DNA of 64,000 bases from the NCBI RefSeq assembly GCF_000969905.1, contig NZ_CP009520.1:434001-498000 (forward strand), given 5' to 3'. Below are positions 51,802 to 60,247 of the stretch, piece by piece. Numbering within the stretch: position 1 is the stretch's first letter; each line of letters starts with the position of its first letter. The notes under the pieces are model-generated. The model ran no database searches and had not been told where the DNA came from. It saw only the letters and a list, made by a program, of their open reading frames with translations. A program made the position numbers and the translations under genes. Source of the stretch: Methanosarcina vacuolata Z-761 (GTDB lineage Archaea; Halobacteriota; Methanosarcinia; Methanosarcinales; Methanosarcinaceae).

Positions 51802-52107
51802 TTATATTTTTTTCTTCTGCCAGTATGTTTCATATTCTTTCAACACTGCGACTTTGAATTTCTCCAGTTCTTCTTCAGAAATTTCATTTATCTTTGCAAG
51901 GTTTCGAGTAAGTTCTTCGCAGTCTATATTCTCTGGAGTCTTGCCTATATCATTCTGTTTTTCGAATTCTTCATCCAATCCGGCAATTTCCATTTCTTTA
52001 TTGCCAACTTTTATCTTTCTGACACTTACAATAGAAGGCCCGCAACAGCAGCAACTTTTGTTATTTCCTGTGAGTTTCCCAAGTAAATTTTTTCCGAGTT
52101 TACTCAT
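51802..52107 (-). CDS. small protein with CCCC motif, unknown
   Basis: The 101-residue protein has NKSCCCCGPSIVSVRKIKVGNKEMEIAGLDEEFEK near the N-terminus and a helical, acidic C-terminal half. The centre (KIKVGNKEMEIAGLDE) resembles the small proteins found beside UPF0718 permeases and mini-thioredoxins. Four consecutive Cys suggest soft-metal binding. It is the first gene of the operon with the 53-residue protein and ArsR. A perfect TATCAA-N6-TTGATA site lies 33-50 bases upstream. Confidence 0.78.
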   Translation of the reverse strand: MSKLGKNLLGKLTGNNKSCCCCGPSIVSVRKIKVGNKEMEIAGLDEEFEKQNDIGKTPENIDCEELTRNLAKINEISEEELEKFKVAVLKEYETYWQKKKI

Positions 52108-52139
52108 CTAAAAATGTCTCCTTTTATAATCCGCATATA

Positions 52140-52157
52140 TATCAAAGAATATTGATA
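52140..52157. promoter_or_regulatory. TATCAA-N6-TTGATA palindrome upstream of the CCCC-protein operon
   Basis: TATCAA, AGAATA, TTGATA. Perfect half-sites close to the start at 52107, where a bound repressor would block transcription. Confidence 0.72.
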
Positions 52158-52482
52158 TCTAGATTTGTCGATATGATATATAAGGGTGGCGACCATAATA
52201 TACCGTGCCTCAAAATAACCATCGAAAGCGCCCGACAAAACGTGTACCCGAAAGATGTAACTGGCAGGTTTCAAGGTTGATCGCCAGATTGTAATTTCCA
52301 AATTAGGAATCAAAAAGAGCAAGAAAAGAAATGTCAAGGATTCAAAAGTGTAACTGAAATTTTCAGAAAGGCTATCAGATCATTCAATTCAAGTGTCTTC
52401 CTTTCTTCAGATCAGAAACAGTAGGTTCAACTTCTAGCCTTAGATAAATATATATAGTTTCACGGATTCAATGAATATTGAT

Positions 52483-52782
52483 ATGATTAATGAAGAAAAT
52501 CTACAACTTTTCAAAGCCCTCAGTGAAGACACAAGGTATAGAATTATCAAGGCTCTAATCGAATCTGAGTGTGACTGCGGAGAACATAAGTACGGTAATA
52601 ACGGAGAAATATGCGCCTGTGAAATTCCAGAAATCATTGGCAAAACGCAGTCCAATACCTCAATGCACCTTGCAAAATTACAGGATTGGGGGATAATAAA
52701 AGTAAGAAAAGAAGGGAAAAAGAGGCTGTATTCTATACAAAACGAAAAAATTAGGAAAATATTAGAAGTCCTTGAAGAATAA
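52483..52782 (+). CDS. ArsR-family regulator (paralogue of 37208-37507)
   Basis: The 99-residue protein is nearly identical to the other copy; differences cluster in the insert ESECDCGEHKYGNNGE, which here has CDC. The metal motif EICACEIPEIIGKTQSNTSMHLAKLQDWGII is kept. I chose ATG 52483 to match the paralogue; an upstream in-frame ATG at 52471 lies just before an ATTGATA half-site. Being outside the permease operon it may act in trans on the shared palindromes. Confidence 0.9.
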   Translation: MINEENLQLFKALSEDTRYRIIKALIESECDCGEHKYGNNGEICACEIPEIIGKTQSNTSMHLAKLQDWGIIKVRKEGKKRLYSIQNEKIRKILEVLEE

Positions 52783-52856
52783 TTTGTGCCATTACCTCAG
52801 TTAAAACTGCAAACCTATCCAGTACGAATAACCATAATATTTACTCTTTAAGGCAG

Positions 52857-53573
52857 TTACTTATCTTTTTCAAGATTCGCTCTTTCTTGAAAGGTTAAAA
52901 AACCGTAGTGTTGATCTTTTAGAGCACAGATCAGGGTTTTAAGGTTGTTAAGGGCGTTTTCTCCAGTATTGAACTTGCAGTCCAGGCGTATAGATGTGTT
53001 TGACATGTCCACAAATTCCCAGGGGTGGACAAAAATAACAGGAGATTCCCAGCGCTTGAGTAGCGGGATAAAAACTCCCGGAGGCAGCCTTATAAATGAA
53101 GAAGTAATCGTCGCAGGAATTCTTATTATTTTGCCTTCAACTCTGCTCCGGGGAAACGGAGGCTTATACGCTGCAATGGATGAATCATATCTGAAACCCT
53201 CATCTTCCAGAAGTCCAAGATAATTTTTCGGGAACTGCAGGTTTGGGGCCCTGAAAGAAACCAGTTTCCTTTCAAACTGCCTCAGAACTTTTCCAGCCTG
53301 TTTAAGAGCAGTTCTGGCTTCTTCTTTATCCATCCGGTCAAAACGCGTATGGGTATATCCATGGCATCCAAGTTCATGTCCTTCTTTCGGAATTCTGGAT
53401 ATAACGTCAGGATATTGCTCAGCCATCATCCCGGTAACAAAAAAGGTTGCTTTTATCCTTTCTTTTTTGAAAAGGTTCAGTAACTCAGGCAGTCCTTCTT
53501 CCATGCCTCTCGTACTTGTAAGCATAGGGGGACAGTCTTCTTCCACATCAACGGTTATTGTGATATTTTTCAT
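52857..53573 (-). CDS. polysaccharide deacetylase (NodB family)
   Basis: The 238-residue protein has all main NodB motifs: ITVDVEED (catalytic Asp and metal Asp), HELGCHGYTHTRFD (HxxxH metal ligands), SFRAPNLQFP and FVHPWEF. Such enzymes remove N-acetyl groups from glycans or from glycolipid precursors. I chose ATG 53573 because the protein then begins MKNITITVDVEEDCPP, as in the family. It overlaps the glycosyltransferase gene by 26 bases. With the GT4 and UPF0104 genes it forms a probable operon for making a GlcNAc-GlcN-type lipid or glycan; this is inference from a PIG-A/PIG-L-like pairing. Confidence 0.87.
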   Translation of the reverse strand: MKNITITVDVEEDCPPMLTSTRGMEEGLPELLNLFKKERIKATFFVTGMMAEQYPDVISRIPKEGHELGCHGYTHTRFDRMDKEEARTALKQAGKVLRQFERKLVSFRAPNLQFPKNYLGLLEDEGFRYDSSIAAYKPPFPRSRVEGKIIRIPATITSSFIRLPPGVFIPLLKRWESPVIFVHPWEFVDMSNTSIRLDCKFNTGENALNNLKTLICALKDQHYGFLTFQERANLEKDK

Positions 53574-54678
53574 AAATGACACTTGTATATACCTTGCTTG
53601 TCTGTTTACAGATCCGGTTCCAGTCATAATTTGAAAGACCTCTTAAAGCCTCCCTGGCAAAGGAAGTTCTCAGGGCCGGTTTTTCTATAAGGTCCTCGAG
53701 ATAGTATGAAAATTCGGTAAGGCTGTCTGCAAGATAACCATTTACCCCGTTCCTGACAATATCCGAAACCCCACTATTATTCATTGCTACGACAGGAACT
53801 TCTTTTGACATTGCCTCCAGAATCGAAATTCCAAAAGCCTCATTACTCGAAGGAAGGGCAAAGATATCTGCCTGTTCCAGATATCCCAGCACTTTTTCTC
53901 TGGACACTTCCCCTGTAAAGTAGAAATTTCCGGATAAACCTGCCTCCTCCACTGTGTTTTCAAGCTTTTCCCTTAGCGGGCCGTCTCCTATCATTACAAA
54001 CAGCAAATTTTCATGCTTTTCCAGAAGTGAAGGAGCTAGATCTACAATGTTTTGAACACCCTTTTTCTTTGTCATGCGTGCAACGGTGGCAATTATGAGT
54101 TTTCCTTCAGTATTTACAGGAAAAGGGACTGTGATGATTCTATCCTCAGAATCTACCCCATTGAAAATCCGGTAAATTGGTTTTTTTGTCATCAGCTTTG
54201 AGTCTTTTTCAACTGCCGAACTAACTGCAATTACAGCGTCGGCATTCTTTAAAAGCAATTTTCCTGCAAGATATAAAAGCGAACTATATGGCGTATCTCC
54301 TACCAGGGAGTGATTGGTGACTACTACGGGAATGCCGAGTTTTCTGGAAACAATAAGAGCAACCATACCTATGGGAGAATCCAGCCCATGGCAATTGACA
54401 ATCTGATAATTCCCGTTTTTCAAAAGGCTGAATAGTTCTTTATATGCACCGGGCATGAGAAATCGACTCTGTCCGGGTAAAGGTTTACCTTTGACCCTTA
54501 TTACTGATACTCCATCCCTTTTACTGTACTCGGGAACACCCGGGTAGCTCCTTGTAATAACGCTTACCTCATATCCATGCCTGCTCAGGGTTTTAGCAAG
54601 GGTGTGCATTGAATACTCGATTCCTCCTACCTTTGGAAAATACCAATCACTGATCATTGCAATTTTATATTTTTCCAT
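53548..54678 (-). CDS. GT4-family glycosyltransferase
   Basis: The 376-residue GT-B fold enzyme has the N-terminal SDWYFPKVGGIEYSMHTLAKTLSRHGYEVSVIT and VNCHGLDSPIGMVALIV acceptor domain. Its donor domain has GKLIIATVARMTKKKGVQNIVD, LFVMIGDGPLREKLE and the nucleotide-sugar EX7E-like FALPSSNEAFGISILEAMSKEVPVVAMNNSGV. The pattern resembles the PIG-A/GPI-GlcNAc transferase group, but other retaining GT4 enzymes look alike. It is overlapped at both ends by its operon neighbours. Confidence 0.9.
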   Translation of the reverse strand: MEKYKIAMISDWYFPKVGGIEYSMHTLAKTLSRHGYEVSVITRSYPGVPEYSKRDGVSVIRVKGKPLPGQSRFLMPGAYKELFSLLKNGNYQIVNCHGLDSPIGMVALIVSRKLGIPVVVTNHSLVGDTPYSSLLYLAGKLLLKNADAVIAVSSAVEKDSKLMTKKPIYRIFNGVDSEDRIITVPFPVNTEGKLIIATVARMTKKKGVQNIVDLAPSLLEKHENLLFVMIGDGPLREKLENTVEEAGLSGNFYFTGEVSREKVLGYLEQADIFALPSSNEAFGISILEAMSKEVPVVAMNNSGVSDIVRNGVNGYLADSLTEFSYYLEDLIEKPALRTSFAREALRGLSNYDWNRICKQTSKVYTSVIYEKYHNNR

Positions 54679-55616
54679 ATCTCAGATCCTCCGTAATAAA
54701 ACAGGTATAGGAATCCTATCAGGCTGCTCAGTCCGAAAGAGATAAAACGTTCCAGAAAAACAAAACTTCCTGAAGAAGCAAGCGATAACCCAAAATATAG
54801 AAGCAGGGAGACCAGTCCTCCTTCAACTATTCCAAGCCCTCCTGGAGTTATTGGCAGGAGTCCGAGCAGGAGATACAAGATTGAAACTGATGCGATAATG
54901 TGCAGAGAAAGATTAAGATTTAGAGCCAGGGCGATCAGTTGAAGTCGCACTATGTCAAGAATCCAGACCCCGGAAGATAACAGGAGAACAGGAATAAAAG
55001 ATTTATGAAGTTTTTTCCAGTTTTGCTTTATATCTTTAAGAAGGACGGTAAATCTTTCCCGGAAAATCCATATGAGTATTCCGGTTGCAAGGGAAGCAAA
55101 GAGCAATAGATAAGTTGAATTTAAGGTCAGAATATTTTTCTGAGGCAGGAATTTAATCTCTAAAGAAGGAACGAAATATAGAACATAGAATAAGAGCAGG
55201 ATAATTGGAATCACTTCAACGAGCCTTTCAAAGAGGATCGTTATGAAAGCGTCGGTATAACTTATCCCGAAACGTTTGTTAACCCATAACATCCGCAGGG
55301 GTTCGCCTCCTGTCCTGTTCGCCGGAGTTAGATTATTCACAAAAATTGCTCCGAAAAGAATGGGAAGAAGGTCTGTGGCTTTAAGGTCGTGGCCAATGCT
55401 GGAAAGTACCTGTTGCCAGCGGACTGCAAATAAGTACACACTCAACAGGTAAACTAAGAACGCCAGAATGGCATATCGAATCCGTGTTTTGGTGAGCATT
55501 TTCAAGCTCTCTCCAAGAACAGATACAATCTCCGTCCAGTAGGCATGGACCAGAAATACTCCAACTGTAAGCAGTAAGAGGATCACAATGGCTTTCTTCA
55601 ACATTCCCTGATTCAA
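54654..55616 (-). CDS. UPF0104/AglD-like membrane protein (flippase-like domain)
   Basis: The 320-residue protein has seven to eight membrane helices of the lysylphosphatidylglycerol-synthase TM-region type: RIRYAILAFLVYLLSVYLFAVRWQQVLSSIG, GAIFVNNLTPANRTGGEPLRMLWV (family signature) and LLPITPGGLGIVEGGLVSLL. Family members sit in glycolipid pathways, possibly in translocation. It begins the three-gene operon and overlaps the GT4 gene by 25 bases. Confidence 0.88.
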   Translation of the reverse strand: MNQGMLKKAIVILLLLTVGVFLVHAYWTEIVSVLGESLKMLTKTRIRYAILAFLVYLLSVYLFAVRWQQVLSSIGHDLKATDLLPILFGAIFVNNLTPANRTGGEPLRMLWVNKRFGISYTDAFITILFERLVEVIPIILLLFYVLYFVPSLEIKFLPQKNILTLNSTYLLLFASLATGILIWIFRERFTVLLKDIKQNWKKLHKSFIPVLLLSSGVWILDIVRLQLIALALNLNLSLHIIASVSILYLLLGLLPITPGGLGIVEGGLVSLLLYFGLSLASSGSFVFLERFISFGLSSLIGFLYLFYYGGSEIWKNIKLQ

Positions 55617-56367
55617 AAATACACCTTCATAGGGATTCAGAGTGGAATTTCTTTGTATATTTTTTATAATTAAAATCTGTTCCTATCTGGATTCTCCATT
55701 CATTGAGATTGACCAAACTCTGGATTTTGTACTTTTCCAGATTGAAAAAGACATATTTAAAATATTCTTTTTTACGTATGTTTTATCCCAAAATTATTTT
55801 GCTTTTTAAATATCTTTTATTATATTTGTATATCGTGTACAGGTGACCATTATTTTACTCCAACTTTGAATTTGTTTCATATTACGTAATCATTCCACAA
55901 TACCAGAATGGAATTGGAATTTATTCAACGTTTAACCTTTTGTGTCGCCTGCTGTTGTATTATGAATTAGACTTCCAAACGGGTTTGAGTCCGCTAAATC
56001 ATTTCAGGATACAACATTTTTTACGTATCAAAGACCAAATCTCTACATGCCCGAAGCTATAACTCATTAAAAAGTATTTCTTATCTCCTACCCGGTCCCA
56101 TTCTTATTTTTAGATTCTTTTTATATAATACCTGTCATCATCGTTTTTTCCAGATTCAACTCTATATTTTTAGTTTCAAATTGAAACCTAACATTTCTAA
56201 TATAGTTTTCTATTACTATTTTTTTCCGAATTTATTCTTTTATCAAATTTCTTTTGCTGATTTATATTGTTCGTAGTCTCACAAAGTATCGTCTCCTACT
56301 CTGATGAAAAAGCAGTAAGAATTTCTTTCGGGGTGGATTTTCCTTTTAAAATAAAGGATAAATATAT
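55617..56367. other. long AT-rich region without a supported gene
   Basis: Leader of the minus-strand operon, then about 600 bases with no coding pattern on either strand. TATA-like stretches are too common to assign. Confidence 0.4.
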
Positions 56368-56905
56368 ATGCTATATCGAAAACCTGGTCAAAAAGGCAAA
56401 CAGTGTCTCAGTATTTGGATTCGGCCCCATATTGCTTCCTACTCTTGGGTGACGACTCAAAAATTGATGAAGAAAAAGCTGTATATATGACTCGTTATGC
56501 TATAGATCAGGGCGTCAGTTTTATCGATACTGCCTAGCGCGAAACAGAGATTATGAGCAAAGATTACTGAGCAAAGATTACTGAGCAAAGATTACCGAGC
56601 AGAGATTACCGAGCAGAGATTACTGAGCAGAGATTACTGAGCAGAGATTACTGAGCAGAGATTACTGAGCAGAGATTACTGAGCAGAGATTACTGAGCAG
56701 AGATTACTGAGCAGAGATTTCTAAAAATTTTAAGCCCCGTAACAATGCTGAGATATTTGAGTAAGTAGAAGAAGAGAAGCTTTTATAAAGTGGCCTTAGA
56801 AGCAAGGCTTCAAAATGTACGGAGTGCGGGCAATGTGAAAATAAATGCCCTCAGCAAACCTATAAGGGATATGTTAAAAATATTGTAGATATTTTTGAGA
56901 AATAA
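56368..56905 (+). pseudogene. aldo/keto reductase pseudogene with its middle replaced by a tandem repeat
   Basis: The 5' part reads MLYRKPG, then after a frameshift NSVSVFGFGPILLPTLG, and later KIDEEKAVYMTRYAIDQGVSFIDTA before a stop: the N-terminus of an archaeal ferredoxin-type aldo/keto reductase. The 3' part retains the C-terminal iron-sulfur motif CTECGQCENKCPQQ and ends FEK. About 220 codons in between are gone, and a 14 bp minisatellite (56555-56720) stands in their place. Confidence 0.85.
56555..56720. repeat. 14 bp tandem repeat, about 12 copies
   Basis: The unit GAGCAGAGATTACT has early copies varying at one base (GAGCAAAGATTACT). It is embedded in the aldo/keto reductase pseudogene. 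Confidence 0.95.
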
Positions 56906-57126
56906 TTGTTACTTATCTCTCTAACTATCCCCTTGTTTACTTAATTCTTGCTTATACCGGCTGATTTCACTCATGAACTAAATTAATAAACCCCTACTAC
57001 CGTACATCTTTTTTAAATCTCTTTATATTTGCGTAGGTGACAAATTTTTCGGTGTTTAATTGGTTTTCCTGATGTGGACTTTTTATTTTGAATTTTTCCA
57101 ACTTTTTTTGTTAAAATATATCGTTT

Positions 57127-57879
57127 TTACCTTACTACTACGGTAGTTTTTGCTTCTGGAACTCCTTCCAGGCTGAATGTGTAAGTTCCTGAATTTTCAA
57201 ACGTATATGAAAACGCTTTTCCGTAGTTAATAGTTTGTTTTTCCCACAAACCATCCTCACTTACAAGCACTGAGGATCCTTTTGGCTTTTTGTAGTTTAC
57301 CCACGAAACCGTGCTTCCTTTTTCAATTTCCAGGAGACTTGGAGTAAGCGTCGTTGAATATATTGCTATCTTTTCTTCACGAGTGACGTTTTCTTTATTT
57401 GTGGTCTCTATAACTTTCACAGAGGACTCTGGTTTTGACTGAACCTGTGCTTTTTCTGCGGTGACTGTTGTTCCCACAGATTTTTCTGAATTTTCGTTTT
57501 GTGATTCACCAGCAAGTACGGTTACTGTTCCTTTTATGTCAGGATTATCTTTAAGAGTAAAAGAATAGGTTCCTGGGTTTTCAAAAGTAAAGGAAAAGGC
57601 TTTTCCATAGCCCAATGTTGTCTCTTTCCAAAGCTCGTCAGCGCTTGCAAGCACTACTGGGGCTTTTGGTTTCTTGAAGTTAATCCAGGTAACACTTTCA
57701 CCGGAGTGGATCTCAATTTTCTCGGGTGAAAAGGCACTGAAAATGGCTACCCTGTTAGCAGTGGTATCAGCACTTTTTACAACTATTGTTGACTCTTTTG
57801 CCGCTGCAAAACCTGTCGACGTAATAAGAATCGCTACTATTAGCAGGGCAAAGATTATAGATTTATTACGGTTTTCCAT
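57127..57879 (-). CDS. exported protein with two cupredoxin-like domains lacking copper ligands
   Basis: The 250-residue protein has a signal peptide (FALLIVAILITSTGFAAA) and a duplicated domain, about residues 30-122 and 165-250. Each domain carries SGESVTWINFKKPKAP or KGSTVSWVNYKKPKGS, then GYGKAFSFTFENPGTYSFTL or NYGKAFSYTFENSGTYTFSL, the cupredoxin Greek-key pattern. The His, Cys and Met copper ligands of plastocyanin-type proteins are absent from both, so it is probably structural or adhesive. A charged linker joins the domains. The start is ATG 57879 with an AGGTT upstream. Confidence 0.8.
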   Translation of the reverse strand: MENRNKSIIFALLIVAILITSTGFAAAKESTIVVKSADTTANRVAIFSAFSPEKIEIHSGESVTWINFKKPKAPVVLASADELWKETTLGYGKAFSFTFENPGTYSFTLKDNPDIKGTVTVLAGESQNENSEKSVGTTVTAEKAQVQSKPESSVKVIETTNKENVTREEKIAIYSTTLTPSLLEIEKGSTVSWVNYKKPKGSSVLVSEDGLWEKQTINYGKAFSYTFENSGTYTFSLEGVPEAKTTVVVR

Positions 57880-58309
57880 CTTAAAACCTCCAGTTTTCCA
57901 GCTTTGTATCTAACTCCTTTTTGGAATTGCCACTCTAAACTTTGATATGCATTTCATATAGCCAAAACGGTATGATTTTTATTCGTGTGGTGAGAATAAT
58001 CCAGAAGCTTTTGCCAGACAAACCACTTTGGAATAAGCAAAAAGTCTTGGTTATTCTAACTGGCTATTCTAAACTGGCTATTCTAAACTGGCTATTCTAA
58101 ACTGGTTATTCTAAACTGGCTATTCTAAACTGGTTATTCTAACTGGTTATTCAAACTGAACTGTAAATATTGACACCTTAACATTTTGATTATCTTTTTT
58201 ATCTTAAAGATTATAAGTGAAAAAAGTTAGATTTCTGTTCCTTCTTCTTGAAAATAAGAATTTTTTTTCATTGAATTTATATAGTCCCTTCATGTATTAA
58301 TTAGGTAAA
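57880..58309. other. divergent intergenic region with a 14 bp repeat
   Basis: Leaders of two divergent genes. The unit AAACTGGCTATTCT occurs about seven times at 58048-58158. No gene is present. Confidence 0.6.
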
Positions 58310-59203
58310 ATGAAATCGAAAGCACATACCAGAGTAGAAACCAAATCTTCGCTTCTGGATACTATTTTCCTTTCTGAAAAGAGAAAGAATCTTCTTTTGC
58401 TCCTTAAAGAAGAAGGTTCAAAAAGTAGTGAGGATATCAAAGATGTGCTTGATTTTCCATGGAAATCAATCACCCCCCAAATTAAAAAATTAACTGATTG
58501 GGGCCTTGTTCTCGAAGATCATGGAATATACTCCCTCTCAGATATGGGTGTGGTGATTGCTTCAAATGCAGAGTTTTTCCTGAATACGCTTTCAGTCTAT
58601 GAAGAAAATCTGGACTTCTGGTCTGACCATGATGTAAGCCCTATTCCTCCCCATATTCTTAATAAAATAGGAGAGCTTGGTCACGTTAAAATTATAGAAC
58701 AGGATTTCTCAAACGTTTTCCGGCTTCCAGAAGAGATTATGACAAATTTAATGAGTTCCAGGAGTATAATGTCTTTTATTTCGATAGTTCATCCTTTTTC
58801 TCTTTTACTTCTTTTTGAGTATCTTCAAAAGGACATCGAAGCTACAACAATTGTTACAGGAAAAGTTCTAGAGGCTTTCCAGACTGAATATCATTCCGAT
58901 ATTCCACTTTTAAAAACAAGCAATCCCATCATTAACAAAGCTCTGATCGAATACAAAAAAGAAATAAAAAATGTCTTTCGCAGCAAAGTTTCTGATTTTC
59001 TTGTATACGAAGGTGACTTAAAACCCATATCATTGATTGTAACTGATAAGATCTTTTTCCTCTCTCTACTTGACAAAAAAGGGAGAGTGACTACACGATT
59101 TCTAATTGCCTTTGAGCCTCAGGCTTTAAAATGGGGAGAGGAACTTTTCATGTATTATAAGGAAAGGTCAAAGCCCGTACCTTCATCTTTGTCTACCTTA
59201 TGA
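58310..59203 (+). CDS. winged-helix regulator with FilR1-type effector domain (MreA-like family)
   Basis: The 297-residue methanogen-type regulator has an N-terminal HTH (EKRKNLLLLLKEEGSKSSEDIKDVLDFPWKSITPQIKKLTDWGLV) and a long C-terminal domain of the FilR1/DUF1724 type (PPHILNKIGELGHVKIIEQDFSNVF, then SIMSFISIVHPFSLLLLFEYL). Several Methanosarcina paralogues control methylotrophic versus aceticlastic genes; the target of this one is unknown. ATG 58310 has a weak GGTAAA upstream. It stands alone, divergent from the cupredoxin-like gene. Confidence 0.82.
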   Translation: MKSKAHTRVETKSSLLDTIFLSEKRKNLLLLLKEEGSKSSEDIKDVLDFPWKSITPQIKKLTDWGLVLEDHGIYSLSDMGVVIASNAEFFLNTLSVYEENLDFWSDHDVSPIPPHILNKIGELGHVKIIEQDFSNVFRLPEEIMTNLMSSRSIMSFISIVHPFSLLLLFEYLQKDIEATTIVTGKVLEAFQTEYHSDIPLLKTSNPIINKALIEYKKEIKNVFRSKVSDFLVYEGDLKPISLIVTDKIFFLSLLDKKGRVTTRFLIAFEPQALKWGEELFMYYKERSKPVPSSLSTL

Positions 59204-59434
59204 AATTTATCTATTTTTCAATTTATTCATGGGCAGTTTGGTTTTTGCACTTTCATTGTCATCTTCTTTCGTATCTCAACACAGAATTGACTATCCTGGA
59301 CGAATTCTGAGAATACAAAGCAAGCATTGGAATCAGAAAATAAGAAACCTATTCCATGGACTTATTTGAACTAAAATCATTTGAGAGGAGAAAATACTCT
59401 CCTCCCTTCATATTGAATGGATCCCACCTGAGAG

Positions 59435-60070
59435 TCAGGCCGTAAACACTACATCAACTCTTTCGACATCCCATAAAGACCCCAGTTTTTCCATAACATC
59501 CTCTTTTATTGCTGGAGCAAACTGATGGTTTGCAGGCAGGTCTACAACCACTCTCACCACTCCATCTTCCACGCTCGTTTTCAGGATAAGGTTTGTACGA
59601 ATTATGTCAAGGCCGGTCAGGGGGTTCATAACGTGCTTTAGCCTGCTCCTGACAACCTCTTCTGTGGTAGGCTCTTTCTCGGTTATAAGCCCGTGTTTTT
59701 CTTCATAGTCTTTGATTGCGGCCCGCAGGCCCTCAACTGCAAGTACTGAGCAGTGGGCTTTGATCGGAGGGAGCCCTCCAAGTTCTTCCGAAGCCTGTTT
59801 CCATGTTATTTTCTTTGCCTCATCAAGGGTCTTTCCTCTTGCGATATCTGTAATAACCGAGCCTGTAGCAATGTTTGAGGCGCAGCCATACGATTCGAAT
59901 TTTATATCTTCAATAATCTTGGTATCAGGATTGACCTTAATGTAAACCGCTACCATGTCTCCGCAAGCCGGGCTTCCTTCAAGACCTTTTCCATCAGGGT
60001 TCTCGATCTTTCCCACATTGTGCGGGTTCTTGAAATGCTCCAGTACTTTTTGGCTGTAAGGAAACTTCAT
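59435..60070 (-). CDS. iscU: IscU/NifU-type Fe-S scaffold with C-terminal MIP18/DUF59-like domain
   Basis: The 211-residue protein has a complete IscU domain in residues 1-130, with the three scaffold Cys in GSPACGD, ESYGCASNIATGS and IKAHCSVLAVEGL and the assisting Asp after the first. The extra 75 residues (VRSRLKHVMNPLTGLDIIRTNLI, then VVVDLPANHQFAPAIKEDVMEKL) match the PaaD/MIP18-type domain of Fe-S targeting factors. It follows the IscS-like gene on the same strand, with a repeat-filled gap of about 180 bases. Confidence 0.9.
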   Translation of the reverse strand: MKFPYSQKVLEHFKNPHNVGKIENPDGKGLEGSPACGDMVAVYIKVNPDTKIIEDIKFESYGCASNIATGSVITDIARGKTLDEAKKITWKQASEELGGLPPIKAHCSVLAVEGLRAAIKDYEEKHGLITEKEPTTEEVVRSRLKHVMNPLTGLDIIRTNLILKTSVEDGVVRVVVDLPANHQFAPAIKEDVMEKLGSLWDVERVDVVFTA

Positions 60071-60082
60071 TATCTCACCTTA

Positions 60083-60188
60083 TATTTTCTGACTATGTTT
60101 TCTGACTATGTTTTTCTTACTATATTTTCTGGCTGTGTTTTCTGACTGTATTCTCTGACTTGTATCCTCTGACTTGTATTCTCTGATT
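60083..60188. repeat. imperfect tandem repeat of about 13-14 bp between iscS-like and iscU-like genes
   Basis: Units of the form TATTTTCTGACTATG, drifting to TCTGACTTGTATCC. Confidence 0.85.
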
Positions 60189-60247
60189 TACTTTTGTGGT
60201 CGCCTGGATTCTGCTTCACCTTGCTATTTTTTCTACCTTTTTCCCAT

